Shown here: positions 7,745 through 15,656 of the stretch, one piece after another
How positions within the stretch are numbered: position 1 is the stretch's first letter
Layout of the letters: the number at the start of each line of letters is the position of its first letter
Assembly (NCBI GenBank): GCA_042408785.1
Contig: JBHOQU010000088.1
Coordinates: forward strand, 1 to 41,756
DNA: 41,756 bases
Direction: 5' to 3'
Source: JAUQQI01 sp042408785
GTDB taxonomy: Bacteria; Chloroflexota; Dehalococcoidia; JAUQQI01
Position numbers and translations under genes: made by a program
The notes under the pieces: generated by a model
What the model saw: only the letters and a program-made list of their open reading frames with translations
Told to the model about the DNA's origin: nothing
Database searches by the model: none

Positions 7745-8949
7745 CCCGATTCCTCCCCGGCGGTGAGCCTGCGGGTCAGGGTCAGGAGCTCGGCTTTAAG
7801 GGCCGCCCGGCGCTCGGCATATTCGGCTGCCCCAACCTCCCCCCGTTCGTAGCGGTCGTCCAGGTCGGCGATGGCCGCCACCAGCTCCGACCGGCGCCTG
7901 GCCAGCGCCTCGGCCGACTCGGCCGGGGGCGCGGCCCGGAGCCCGGCCCGGCGCCGCCACCACACGAGGCCCAGAACCGCCAGCCCCAGTCCCACCCCGC
8001 CCACCACCAGGAAGGGCAGCGTGCGATTAGCCGCAAGCCGGCCGAGCAGGCCCGGCTCGGGGAGGCCGGTAAGGTCAAACCCAATCGGGGCGTCCCCGGG
8101 CAGGCCGGTGGCCACGTAGAGGTTGAAGGTCTGGTTCCGGGCCTGGGTCGGGATTTCGACCTGACCGTGGGGGCTGAGCCCGCCCCCTTCCACTCCCAGG
8201 GAACCTGTGGGCAACAGCACCAGCAGCCGCTCCACCGGGAAGGCCGGGGTAAGGCCCAGCGCCAGCCGTCCCCCAGCGTAGGGCAACACGTAGGCAAAGG
8301 CCAGGTCGAGGTCCCCAGGGGGCAGGGCCATAGCCACCCCGTAGCCCCGGGGTGTGCGGACCAGGTCCTCCGTCCGGGGCCCGCTGTGGATGACGATGTT
8401 CTGGGCGCCGGCGGGGATGGGCAGTGGGAGGAAGCCCACCTCCATCCCCATGGGCTTCGAAACGTAGGTGCGGTCGCCCCGGTTCGAGAAAGTCACCAGG
8501 CTGAAGACGACAACCTGACTCCCGTCGGGGTTAACGTCGGCCACCGCAATGCTCAGCTGCTGGATGGCCACCTTCTCGGCCGAATCGGTGGCCTCGTAAA
8601 TCGTGATGTCCGCCCGCTGAATCGGGTCCACGTTAACAAAGCTTACCTGGCGGCCGAAATACGAGGCCCCCTGGTACCAGACCCACGGCACGTAGGAGTA
8701 GCCGGGGTCGGCCTTTAGACCCCGGAAGGCGAAGTTGCCCTCCGGGTCGGCCTGGGTGGTCAGGGTATCGACGACCTGGTCGTTAACAAAGACGGCCAGC
8801 CGGACCTCCAGGCCCGCCGGCACCGACGCCCCGGGCGTGCCGTTCTGAATCTGGCCGACCACCCCGTACTCTTCCGGCTGGGCCCGGGCCGGCGCCGACA
8901 GAAGGAGGCCCAGGGTCAGGACCAGCAGGAGGCTAACCGGCCGAAGCAT
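7741..8949 (-). CDS. Membrane-anchored extracytoplasmic protein of the ccm operon, unknown function
   Basis: A 402-residue protein not in the textbook Ccm set. It has a signal peptide (about residues 1-23, ending ARAQ) and a beta-rich extracytoplasmic region. Part of that region looks like a carboxypeptidase-regulatory/transthyretin-like sandwich (VAVFVNDQVVDTLTTQADPEGNFAFRGL-type pattern). One membrane helix lies near residues 318-338 (FLVVGGVGLGLAVLGLVWW). The cytoplasmic tail is a charged coiled coil, IADLDDRYERGEVGAAEYAERR, resembling the short D-x-RYxxGEIxxxEYxxRR tail motif of CcmI-like and SHOCT-like proteins. It overlaps the genes on both sides by 1-4 nt, so it is an integral operon member. 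I infer a role in apocytochrome handling or assembly of the maturation complex. Confidence 0.75.
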   Translation of the reverse strand: MLRPVSLLLVLTLGLLLSAPARAQPEEYGVVGQIQNGTPGASVPAGLEVRLAVFVNDQVVDTLTTQADPEGNFAFRGLKADPGYSYVPWVWYQGASYFGRQVSFVNVDPIQRADITIYEATDSAEKVAIQQLSIAVADVNPDGSQVVVFSLVTFSNRGDRTYVSKPMGMEVGFLPLPIPAGAQNIVIHSGPRTEDLVRTPRGYGVAMALPPGDLDLAFAYVLPYAGGRLALGLTPAFPVERLLVLLPTGSLGVEGGGLSPHGQVEIPTQARNQTFNLYVATGLPGDAPIGFDLTGLPEPGLLGRLAANRTLPFLVVGGVGLGLAVLGLVWWRRRAGLRAAPPAESAEALARRRSELVAAIADLDDRYERGEVGAAEYAERRAALKAELLTLTRRLTAGEESG

Positions 8950-9389
8950 TATCCCGTAAGGGGCGAAACGTTCAGGGCCTGACCGCAGTGGGGGCAGAAA
9001 CGGAAGTCGTCCGCCAGGGGGCGGCCGCAGTCGGGACAGCGCCGGCGGGCGAGGGCCACCTCCCGCTCCAGCAGTTTTTCCAGGGACTCCACATCGGTGC
9101 CCAGGGCCTGGTCGACGGCCTTCAAGGCGGCTAGGGCCCGGCGGCGGTAGCGGGTCCGCAGAAGCTCGTACTCTTTGTCGTCGATTTTGCCCAGCCGGTA
9201 GTCCTCTTCCAGGTCCCGCAGGGCGCTCAGGGCCAGCTCCCGCCGCTCGAGAAGCTCCCGGATTCGGTCGCCCTCGGCCGGGCTCTCCGGCCGGGGCAGT
9301 CTAGCCGGGGGCCGGATCAGGGGCCAGGCAGCGAAGAGCAAAACCCCGGCCCCGAGCAGAACGGCCGCAACGGTTCCAAGTTCAGACAT
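8949..9389 (-). CDS. CcmI-like protein with C-terminal zinc ribbon
   Basis: A 146-residue protein: one N-terminal membrane helix (residues about 6-26), then a helical segment LALSALRDLEEDYRLGKIDDKEYELLRTRYRRR. That segment is the N-terminal motif of CcmI/CycH (membrane helix plus LxDLExDYxxGKIxxxDYxxLR). At the end is a zinc ribbon, CPDCGRPLADDFRFCPHCG. The periplasmic TPR domain of proteobacterial CcmI is absent. It overlaps ccmH upstream and the 402-residue gene downstream. It probably scaffolds CcmF/CcmH; the function of the zinc ribbon is unknown. Confidence 0.75.
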   Translation of the reverse strand: MSELGTVAAVLLGAGVLLFAAWPLIRPPARLPRPESPAEGDRIRELLERRELALSALRDLEEDYRLGKIDDKEYELLRTRYRRRALAALKAVDQALGTDVESLEKLLEREVALARRRCPDCGRPLADDFRFCPHCGQALNVSPLTG

Positions 9390-9849
9390 CCTTTACCGCC
9401 TGCTCCAGCTCGGGAGCGTAGCGGCCCTCGTCGGCGGGGTCGAGGGCCGGCTCGGCCTCGGGCCGGGCGCGCCGCCAGGCGCGTACCGCCCCGAAGATGA
9501 TGCCCAGGCCCAGCAGGACCCCCGCGGCCGGCCCGACCCAGGCCAGCAGGGCGAAGCCGTGGCGGGGCGGCTCCAGCAGAACCCCTTCGCCGTAGCGCTC
9601 CACAAAGTAGTTTATGATCTGCTCTTCGGTCCAGCCCTCAGCCAGCTTCTGACGGATGATGGCCCGCATCTGGGCGGCCAGGTCTGAGGGCGAGTCGGCC
9701 ACCGAGATCGTCTGGCAGACGGGACATTGGAGCTTCTTGGCGATGGCCCGGGCCCGGTCATCCAGGTCGTCGGCCAAAGCTGGGGCGGGGAAAACCAGGC
9801 CCCAGGCGAGAAGGGCCAAAAGCAGGGTAACTCCCAGCCTAGCCCCCAC
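9382..9849 (-). CDS. ccmH: Cytochrome c maturation thiol reductase CcmH
   Basis: A 155-residue exported, membrane-anchored protein. It has a signal peptide (residues 1-26, ALA-D), then the CcmH/CycL domain with the redox motif KKLQCPVCQTISVADSPSDLAAQMRAIIRQKLAEGWTEEQII in full, then a C-terminal membrane helix (about residues 100-122). It reduces the apocytochrome CxxCH disulfide and docks with CcmF. It starts at GTG 9849 within the end of ccmF. The usual CcmG thioredoxin is not in the cluster; CcdA is encoded 7 kb away. Confidence 0.95.
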   Translation of the reverse strand: MGARLGVTLLLALLAWGLVFPAPALADDLDDRARAIAKKLQCPVCQTISVADSPSDLAAQMRAIIRQKLAEGWTEEQIINYFVERYGEGVLLEPPRHGFALLAWVGPAAGVLLGLGIIFGAVRAWRRARPEAEPALDPADEGRYAPELEQAVKDV

Positions 9850-11824
9850 CGGCCACCACCCCCCTGGCCGGAACGGCCGCCGGCACCGCCCGGGTCTGCC
9901 TGCCCGGCCAGGCGGCCAGCACCCCGCCGAAAAGGGCCACCGCCGCCCCGAGCCAGACGAAGGGCACCAGCGGGTTCACAAAGACGTGGATGGTCGCCGA
10001 GCCGTCGGCCCCCCAGCCGGTCAGAAAGACGTAGAGGTCCTCCAGCCAGGGCGCCACCGTCACGATCTCGATGTGGCTTGCCGGGGTCTGCTCCCAGTTC
10101 CGGTAAAACTTCCGGTAGGGCAGAAGCTCCCGTTCAAAGGGCTCCACCACGGTGACGAGCGCCCCGACGTTTCGGACCCCCGGGTCCGTCCACTCGCCCA
10201 GCTGTTCAAACCGCAGGGTGTACCGGCCGAGGCTGAAAGTTTCCCCCGGCCGGACCGTAAACTCCCGCTCCAGCTTGAAGAAGTTTGACCCGATGACCCC
10301 GACGGCCATCACCAGGATGCCCAGGTGAACGATGTAGCCGCCGTAGCGGCGGCGGTTCCGGCCGATAACCCCCAAAAGGGCGGCAATAACCCCCTCACCC
10401 ATGGCCCGACGCCGGACCCGCACCGCCCGGTAAAACTCTAAAAAGACCGTCCCGAGAACAAACACCACCGCCCAGGAGCCCAGCAGGGCCTCGACGAGCC
10501 GGACCCCTAAGGCAAACAGCAGCCCGACCGCCACGACACCGGCCAGGGCTGGCCCCAGGATGTCCCGCAGAAGGGCCGCCGGGCTCGTTCGCCGCCAGCC
10601 CAGCAGGGGCCCGACCCCCATCAGCAGAAGCAGGACCAGGAGGAGTGGACCGTTCACCTGGTTGTAGAAGGGCGGCCCCACCGTGAGCTTCTCACCCCAG
10701 ACCGCCTCCGAGAGGAGGGGGAAAACGGTCCCCCACAGGGTTGCAAAAGCGATGCCCACCAGGAGCAGGTTATTGAGCAGAAAGGCGGCCTCCCGGGAAA
10801 GGAGAAACTCGAAGTCCCCCTGGGTCCGCAGAAGCGGGAGCCGGTAAAGGATAAGGGCCGCCGAGGCGGCCAGAGAAATCCCCAGGAAGGTGAAGAACGC
10901 CGGGCCGACGGACGACTGGGCGAAGGAGTGGACCGAGGTGAGGACGCCGCTCCGGACCACGAAGGTGCCGAAGATGCTCAGGTTGAAGGCGGCCATTATA
11001 AGGCCGAAGTTCCAGAGCTTGAGCATTCCCCGCCGCTCCTGGACCATCAGGGAGTGGATGAAGGCCGTTCCCACCAGCCAGGGCAGCAGGGCCACGTTTT
11101 CGACCGGGTCCCAGCCCCAGTAGCCCCCCCAGCCCAGGACATGGTAGGCCCACCACCCCCCAACCACCAGCCCGGCCCCCTGAATGAGCCAGGCGAGCAT
11201 GGCCCAGGCCCGGGTCACCGGCAGCCAGTCGCGGTCGAGCCGCCCGGTAATAAGGGCGGCGGCCGCAAAGGCAAAGGGAATCGACCAGCTCACGTACCCC
11301 GTCAGCAGGAGGGGCGGGTGGGCCAGCATGCCGGGGTCCTGCAGGAGGGGGTTTAAGCCCCGGCCGTTGGGCAAAACGACGGGGAGCCTTTCGAAAGGAT
11401 TCGTCAGGAAGTTTATGACCAGTAGAAAGAAGAGCTGGACCCCGCTCAGGATGGCGATAACCCAGGGGATAAGCCGGGCCTCGGCGTAGAAGTGGACCCA
11501 GACGGCCACGGCCGCAAGGACCGCGAGCATCCAGGCCCAGAAAAGCAGGGACCCGGCCTGGCCGCCCCAGAGGGCCGTGAAAACGAAGATCCGGGGCATC
11601 TCCAGGCTCGAGTTTTCGGCCACGTAGCGGATGGAGAAGTCGTGGGTTAAAAGGGCGGTAAGGAGGGCGGCCACGGCCCCGGTCAGCAGAACGGCCACCC
11701 CCAGCAGGCCGTTCCGGGCGCTTACCAGGGCCCCGGGCCACCGCCGGCCGACGACGGCCGCCGCCAGGTTGTACCCGGCCAGGCCGAGGGCAAAGAGGAG
11801 GGCCAGACGGCCGAAGTCAGCCAT
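9839..11824 (-). CDS. ccmF: Cytochrome c heme lyase subunit CcmF
   Basis: A 661-residue polytopic membrane protein, normal for the family. It carries the WWD heme-binding signature GWGGYWGWDPVENVALLPWLVGTAF and the region LLTGYVSWSIPFAFAAAALITG, as well as a large extracytoplasmic C-terminal domain (about residues 490-620) before the last helix. It transfers heme from CcmE to the apocytochrome. It lies between ccmE, whose stop is 5 nt upstream of its ATG, and ccmH, whose GTG start lies inside its 3' end. Confidence 0.97.
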   Translation of the reverse strand: MADFGRLALLFALGLAGYNLAAAVVGRRWPGALVSARNGLLGVAVLLTGAVAALLTALLTHDFSIRYVAENSSLEMPRIFVFTALWGGQAGSLLFWAWMLAVLAAVAVWVHFYAEARLIPWVIAILSGVQLFFLLVINFLTNPFERLPVVLPNGRGLNPLLQDPGMLAHPPLLLTGYVSWSIPFAFAAAALITGRLDRDWLPVTRAWAMLAWLIQGAGLVVGGWWAYHVLGWGGYWGWDPVENVALLPWLVGTAFIHSLMVQERRGMLKLWNFGLIMAAFNLSIFGTFVVRSGVLTSVHSFAQSSVGPAFFTFLGISLAASAALILYRLPLLRTQGDFEFLLSREAAFLLNNLLLVGIAFATLWGTVFPLLSEAVWGEKLTVGPPFYNQVNGPLLLVLLLLMGVGPLLGWRRTSPAALLRDILGPALAGVVAVGLLFALGVRLVEALLGSWAVVFVLGTVFLEFYRAVRVRRRAMGEGVIAALLGVIGRNRRRYGGYIVHLGILVMAVGVIGSNFFKLEREFTVRPGETFSLGRYTLRFEQLGEWTDPGVRNVGALVTVVEPFERELLPYRKFYRNWEQTPASHIEIVTVAPWLEDLYVFLTGWGADGSATIHVFVNPLVPFVWLGAAVALFGGVLAAWPGRQTRAVPAAVPARGVVAGGG

Positions 11825-11829
11825 GCCGC

Positions 11830-12306
11830 TCAGTTCTGTTGGGGTTGGCCTGGGACTCCGCTTTCAAACTTCGATGGGCATTTCGCAAGGAGGGTCTTCG
11901 CCTGGAAAGTCCCGTCCCTGAAGTCCCCCTCCACCACGACCTGAATGCCGGGGGCAAAAATATCCGGGACTACTCCCCGGTAGACCACCGGAATCCGGGC
12001 GCCCTCTTCTTCGATAACGAACCTGAGCCCGCCGCCGGCCGGACGCTCAACGGTGCCGTCCACCACCCAGCCGGCCACCCGCACCCGGTCGACGCCCCCG
12101 GCGGCCTGGGCCCGGGCCAACAGCTCCGGGACGGTAAGGTAGTACGCTATGGTCGACTGCAGGTTGACGTAAACCAGATAGGCGACCGACAGCAGGCTGA
12201 CGGCCCCGACGGCCAGGAGTTTAATGCCGGGGTTGAACCGGCCGGACCCGACTTCCTGCTCGGCCTCCGGCGGCAACCCACGGACCGAACCGGCAGGCGC
12301 TTCCAT
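11830..12306 (-). CDS. ccmE: Heme chaperone CcmE, cysteine-type variant
   Basis: A 158-residue heme chaperone with one N-terminal membrane helix (about residues 28-48), an OB-fold domain (VRVAGWVVDGTVE...IPVVYRGVVPDIFAPGIQVVVEGDF) and the C-terminal heme-attachment loop. The usual HxxxY is replaced here by LLAKCPSKFES: a Cys at the covalent heme position, as in the archaeal/Desulfovibrio-type CcmE, and a Phe where Tyr normally supplies the axial ligand. It is the first gene of the ccm operon, with a -10 box about 30 nt upstream and GTAGGAG before the ATG. Confidence 0.93.
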   Translation of the reverse strand: MEAPAGSVRGLPPEAEQEVGSGRFNPGIKLLAVGAVSLLSVAYLVYVNLQSTIAYYLTVPELLARAQAAGGVDRVRVAGWVVDGTVERPAGGGLRFVIEEEGARIPVVYRGVVPDIFAPGIQVVVEGDFRDGTFQAKTLLAKCPSKFESGVPGQPQQN

Positions 12307-12336
12307 AGGGCTTTAAGGCTCCTACCCCACCTGGGT

Positions 12337-12342
12337 ATTATA
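12337..12342 (-). promoter_or_regulatory. -10 box for the ccm operon
   Basis: Minus strand TATAAT embedded in the palindrome GGGTATAATACCC (+ strand 12333-12345), 30 nt before the ccmE ATG. No good -35 is present. The palindrome could itself be a repressor site. Confidence 0.5.
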
Positions 12343-12506
12343 CCCTAGATACGCTTCCTATCTCCTTCCGGCGGCACGCCGACCCGGGCTTTTTGTAATC
12401 GCTAGCCTTGCGGGGGGCACAGCCATCCGCCCGGTGGACCTGGGTGTTGAGCTTCGGCGGCTGCCCTCAGGTCGGGTTTAGCCGGACAAAGCTGTTTCCG
12501 GCCCTG
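12343..12506. other. Gap with no recognised gene
   Basis: Between the ccm promoter and the end of tmk I see no coding frame with a ribosome site and no RNA family signature. A weak inverted repeat near 12482-12503 (GCCGGA with TCCGGC) may end the tmk transcript. Confidence 0.4.
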
Positions 12507-13160
12507 CTACAGGTCCTGGGGAACGCCCTGAGTAAGGCCCCGCCGGGCCAGAAGCTCCCGGACACAGGCCCAGACACTCCGGGCCACCTCCCCCCGGGGT
12601 GCCTGGGCATCCACCACCAGCCAGCGGTTGGGGTCGGCCCGGGCCTGCTCTAAGTAACCGGCCCGCACCCGCCGGTGGAACTCCAGCTCCTCGGCCTCGA
12701 AACGGTCGGCCCTTCGCCGGCCCCGGCGGGCCAGGCCCACCTCCACCGGCAGGTCCAGCAACACCACCAGGTCCGGCCAGAGCCCGCCGGTGGCAAGCCG
12801 GTCGGCCTCCACCACCCCCTCCAGGGGCAGGCCGCGGCCGTAGGCCTGGTAGGCGATAGTTGAGGGCGAGTAGCGGTCGCAGAGCACGACCCGGCCCGCG
12901 GCCAGGGCCGGCCGGATGACGGTGCTCACCAACTGGGCCCGGGCCGCCAGGAAAAGAAAGAGTTCGGCCTCGGCCGCCAGGCTTTCGGGCTCGGGCATCC
13001 CCTTCAGCAGCCTGCGCAGCCGCTCCCCCAGCCGGGTACCCCCGGGCTCCCGGGTGCCGACCACCGGCAGGCCGGCCCGCCGGAGCCGCCGGTAAAGGAG
13101 GCGAAGCTGGGTGCTTTTGCCCGACCCTTCAGGCCCCTCAAAGACGATGAACAGCCCCAC
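12507..13160 (-). CDS. tmk: Thymidylate kinase
   Basis: dTMP kinase of 217 residues for dTTP synthesis. P-loop FIVFEGPEGSGKSTQ, TREPGGTRLGERLR with the DRY-like motif VVLCDRYSPSTIAYQAYGRG, and the LID region RRGRRRADRFEAEELEFHRRVRAGY are all visible. GTG at 13160 (4 nt after the upstream stop) matches the family's short N-terminus. An in-frame ATG at 13214 would add 18 residues inside the upstream gene. No clear ribosome site separates the two. Translation is probably coupled to the preceding ATPase gene, as in Bacillota-like replication clusters. Confidence 0.93.
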   Translation of the reverse strand: MGLFIVFEGPEGSGKSTQLRLLYRRLRRAGLPVVGTREPGGTRLGERLRRLLKGMPEPESLAAEAELFLFLAARAQLVSTVIRPALAAGRVVLCDRYSPSTIAYQAYGRGLPLEGVVEADRLATGGLWPDLVVLLDLPVEVGLARRGRRRADRFEAEELEFHRRVRAGYLEQARADPNRWLVVDAQAPRGEVARSVWACVRELLARRGLTQGVPQDL

Positions 13161-13164
13161 CCGG

Positions 13165-14610
13165 TCAGCCGGCGCGGTCGCGGTAAGACCTGAGCCGCCG
13201 CAGGGCGTCGACAACCTTTACGGTCGTTCCGAAACGGGGCTGGTGGCCCACGGGAGCCTCCTCAGGCCGGCCGACTCGGCCCCCTTCGCCGGCGGCCTGC
13301 TCCGAAAGGCCGAACATGGCCGTAAGGGCCTGCTCCATCTGGATAATGGTGTTGCTGCGCAGGACGTAAACGGGGATGCCCTGGGCTTCCGCCTCCCGGA
13401 GGAGCTGAGGCTTCTTGCGGTAGAAGTTTTTCAGGGTCATCACCGCATCGGCTTCGGCCAGGGAATCGACCATAATGACGGGCAGCTGAAGGCCCCGGGC
13501 AACCTGGGCCAGCCGGTCCCGGCTCACGCCGTAGGCCAGGATTCGAAGGGGCTTTTCGGGTGCCTCCGGCCCTGGGGCGGCCGGGGTCGGTCGGGCCGCG
13601 GCCGGCGGCTGGGCCTCGAGGCCCCGGATGGCCCCGTCGGGCGTAAGCTGGCGGCGCAGGTGGGGCGGCTCGATGCCTCGGAGGATCAGGTCCACCGCCT
13701 CGGCCACGTCAGGGTGGACGGCCACCTCCGTCCAGCTCTGAATCTCCACCACCACGTCGAAGGTGGGCGGGGCCTTCCGCTCCAGGATGGTCTTCTGGGT
13801 GCCCCGGCGGCGGGCCTCCTCGTCGCTGAGGGTCACGGCCTGCACCCCGCCGACCAGGTCGGCCAAGGTGGGGTTCATAATGAGGTTCTCCAGGGTGTTG
13901 CCGTGGGCGGTGGCGATGAGCTGAACGCCCCGCTCGGCAATCGTTCGGGCGGCCTCGGCCTCCAGGGCCGTACCGATCTCGTCGATGACGATGACCTCCG
14001 GCATGTGATTTTCCACCGCCTCGATCATGACGGCGTGCTGGAGGGCCGGGGTCTTGACCTGCATGCGCCGGGCCCGCCCGATGGCCGGGTGGGGAATGTC
14101 GCCGTCCCCGGCGATCTCGTTGGACGTGTCCACGATGACCACCCGCTTACGCAGGTCGTCGGCCAGGACCCTTGCGGCCTCCCGAAGCATGGTGGTTTTG
14201 CCGACGCCGGGCCGGCCGAGCAGCAGGATGCTCTTGCCCGACTCGATCAGGTCCTGGATTATGCGCACGGTGCCGTAAACGGCCCGCCCAACCCGCAGGG
14301 TCAGGCCGACGATCTTGCCCTGCCGGTTGCGAATGGCCGAGATCCGGTGCAGCGTCCGGGGGATGCCGGCCCGGTTGTCGTCCCCGAACTGTCCGATCCG
14401 GGAGACCACATATTCAATGTCTTCTTCGGTGACATCCCGGTCGTTAAGGATGATGTCGTCGCCGGGGAACCGGGCCTCCGGCCGCCGGCCCAGGTCCATA
14501 ACGATCTCGAGCAAGTCCGATTTTCGGGGATGGGTATGTAGGGGTGCGGCGATATCCGGGGGAACTACCGCCAGCAACGCCTCAAGGTCGTCGGTGATTA
14601 CTTGCTGCAA
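13165..14610 (-). CDS. Ycf45/SpoIIIAA-like AAA ATPase (R3H-protein family, R3H lacking)
   Basis: A 481-residue cytosolic ATPase. The central domain has Walker A LLGRPGVGKTTMLREAARVL and Walker B EVIVIDEIGT, with the family DTSNEIAGDGDIPHPAIGRARRMQV and ATAHGNTLENL motifs. The C-terminal domain (LAYGVSRDRLAQVARGLQLPV...YVLRSNTIIQMEQAL) matches the second domain of the cyanobacterial/plastid Ycf45 group. Those relatives usually end in an R3H single-stranded nucleic acid-binding domain, but here the protein stops shortly after, with a charged tail. TTG at 14610 is preferred: AAGGAGGG is 7 nt upstream, whereas the TTG at 14616 abuts that site. The role is unknown; nucleic acid-linked activity is inferred. 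Confidence 0.85.
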   Translation of the reverse strand: MQQVITDDLEALLAVVPPDIAAPLHTHPRKSDLLEIVMDLGRRPEARFPGDDIILNDRDVTEEDIEYVVSRIGQFGDDNRAGIPRTLHRISAIRNRQGKIVGLTLRVGRAVYGTVRIIQDLIESGKSILLLGRPGVGKTTMLREAARVLADDLRKRVVIVDTSNEIAGDGDIPHPAIGRARRMQVKTPALQHAVMIEAVENHMPEVIVIDEIGTALEAEAARTIAERGVQLIATAHGNTLENLIMNPTLADLVGGVQAVTLSDEEARRRGTQKTILERKAPPTFDVVVEIQSWTEVAVHPDVAEAVDLILRGIEPPHLRRQLTPDGAIRGLEAQPPAAARPTPAAPGPEAPEKPLRILAYGVSRDRLAQVARGLQLPVIMVDSLAEADAVMTLKNFYRKKPQLLREAEAQGIPVYVLRSNTIIQMEQALTAMFGLSEQAAGEGGRVGRPEEAPVGHQPRFGTTVKVVDALRRLRSYRDRAG

Positions 14611-14623
14611 CCTCAACCCTCCT

Positions 14624-15526
14624 TCAAGCCCTTACCGGAACAAGTTTCTGCGCTTTGACCCGCACGGTCTGGTGGCGAACCAGGCAGGTAAACCGCCCCA
14701 CCGGCTCGAACCCCAGTTGCTCGAGGGCAGCCGCCACGTGGGGCTGATAATCGGCCACCAGCCCGAGCACGACTTTCTTGCCGGCATGGCGGGAAATGAA
14801 TGACCCCAGATGCCGGGCCACCGCCGGCTCCGGGAGGTCGCGGGCCTCGGCGGTAAGCTGAAGCTGGTCGTCGGCCGCCGTCAGCCGGGCCCAGAGGACC
14901 GGCTCGCCCCCTTCCTCGACCACAAGCTGCCGCCCGCCCCGGAACCACTGCCGCCACTCCGTCAGGGTCATGGCCTCGGCCTGGCGAACGCTGACGGGCA
15001 CAACCCGGCTGTAGAGCCGGAAAAGGGCCAGATCGTCCCCCCGTCGGCGAGGTCGGCCGGCTCGCGGATCGCCGGCCGAAACCTGGATGGGGCCACCCCG
15101 GAAGAGGGTCTCCACCTTGTACGGAACAAACCCGGCGGCCCGGGCCGCCCCCAGCAGGGGGCTTTCATTACTCAGCCGCAGGTAGATGCGCTCGACCCCT
15201 TGCTGGGCGGCATCAAGTCCGAGGCGGCTCAACAGCTCGGCGCAGTCCTGGGGCCGGCCGTCGGGCGCCCAGATAAGGCGGTCCACCTCCCAGTAGCGGC
15301 CGAAGGGGAGGGTGGAAACCAGGCCCGCCAGGCGGTCCCCGTCGTCGAAGAGGAGGGTATGCCGGCGAATCTCCAGCGAGACCAGCGGATTCAGAACCCT
15401 AAAAAGGTCCGCCCAGTCATCCCGCCCCCGCCCCAGGGCACGCCGCCCGTAAGCTTGATTCGGATAGCCCCGCCGCTGGAGGACAGCGAGCCCGACCAGG
15501 TCCGTGGGTCGGACCGGACGAATCAT
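14624..15526 (-). CDS. GNAT-like N-acetyltransferase
   Basis: A 300-residue cytosolic protein with two GNAT-like halves: an N-terminal MIRPVRPTDLVGLAVLQRRGY start and LAGLVSTLPFGRYWEVDRLIW strands, then DAAQQGVERIYLRLSNESPLLGAARAAGFVPYKVETLF, which is the typical acetyl-CoA-fold alpha4/beta5 with the AGF turn. A second set (LVLGLVADYQPHVAAALEQLGFEPVG) appears near the C-terminus. The substrate cannot be named. Its TGA overlaps the ribosome site of the downstream ATPase gene, so the two are coupled. Confidence 0.75.
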   Translation of the reverse strand: MIRPVRPTDLVGLAVLQRRGYPNQAYGRRALGRGRDDWADLFRVLNPLVSLEIRRHTLLFDDGDRLAGLVSTLPFGRYWEVDRLIWAPDGRPQDCAELLSRLGLDAAQQGVERIYLRLSNESPLLGAARAAGFVPYKVETLFRGGPIQVSAGDPRAGRPRRRGDDLALFRLYSRVVPVSVRQAEAMTLTEWRQWFRGGRQLVVEEGGEPVLWARLTAADDQLQLTAEARDLPEPAVARHLGSFISRHAGKKVVLGLVADYQPHVAAALEQLGFEPVGRFTCLVRHQTVRVKAQKLVPVRA

Positions 15527-15542
15527 TACAGCTTTGGTCGCG

Positions 15543-15548
15543 ATTTTA
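15543..15548 (-). promoter_or_regulatory. -10 box candidate for the GNAT-ATPase-tmk operon
   Basis: Minus strand TAAAAT lies 16 nt before the ATG at 15526, implying a leader of only about 10 nt with no ribosome site. No -35 is evident. Confidence 0.4.
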
Positions 15549-15656
15549 CCCCTTTATGCCCGACTCCACCTAGATATTAACTCACGCCGGCCGCCGCTAC
15601 AAGCCTGCGCCCACGGCAGGCCGTGCCCCCGGCCGATAGCCCGCCGACCCATCGGC

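Noticed and set aside
10770..11741. A 323-codon frame within ccmF on the same strand
   Set aside because: CcmF motifs continue unbroken in the main frame across this stretch; the alternative is Arg/Pro/Gly-rich noise.
12343..12506. Possible small SRP-type RNA (a CCGGAAGGAG string occurs on the minus strand)
   Set aside because: The rest of the conserved SRP loop and a long pairing stem are absent.
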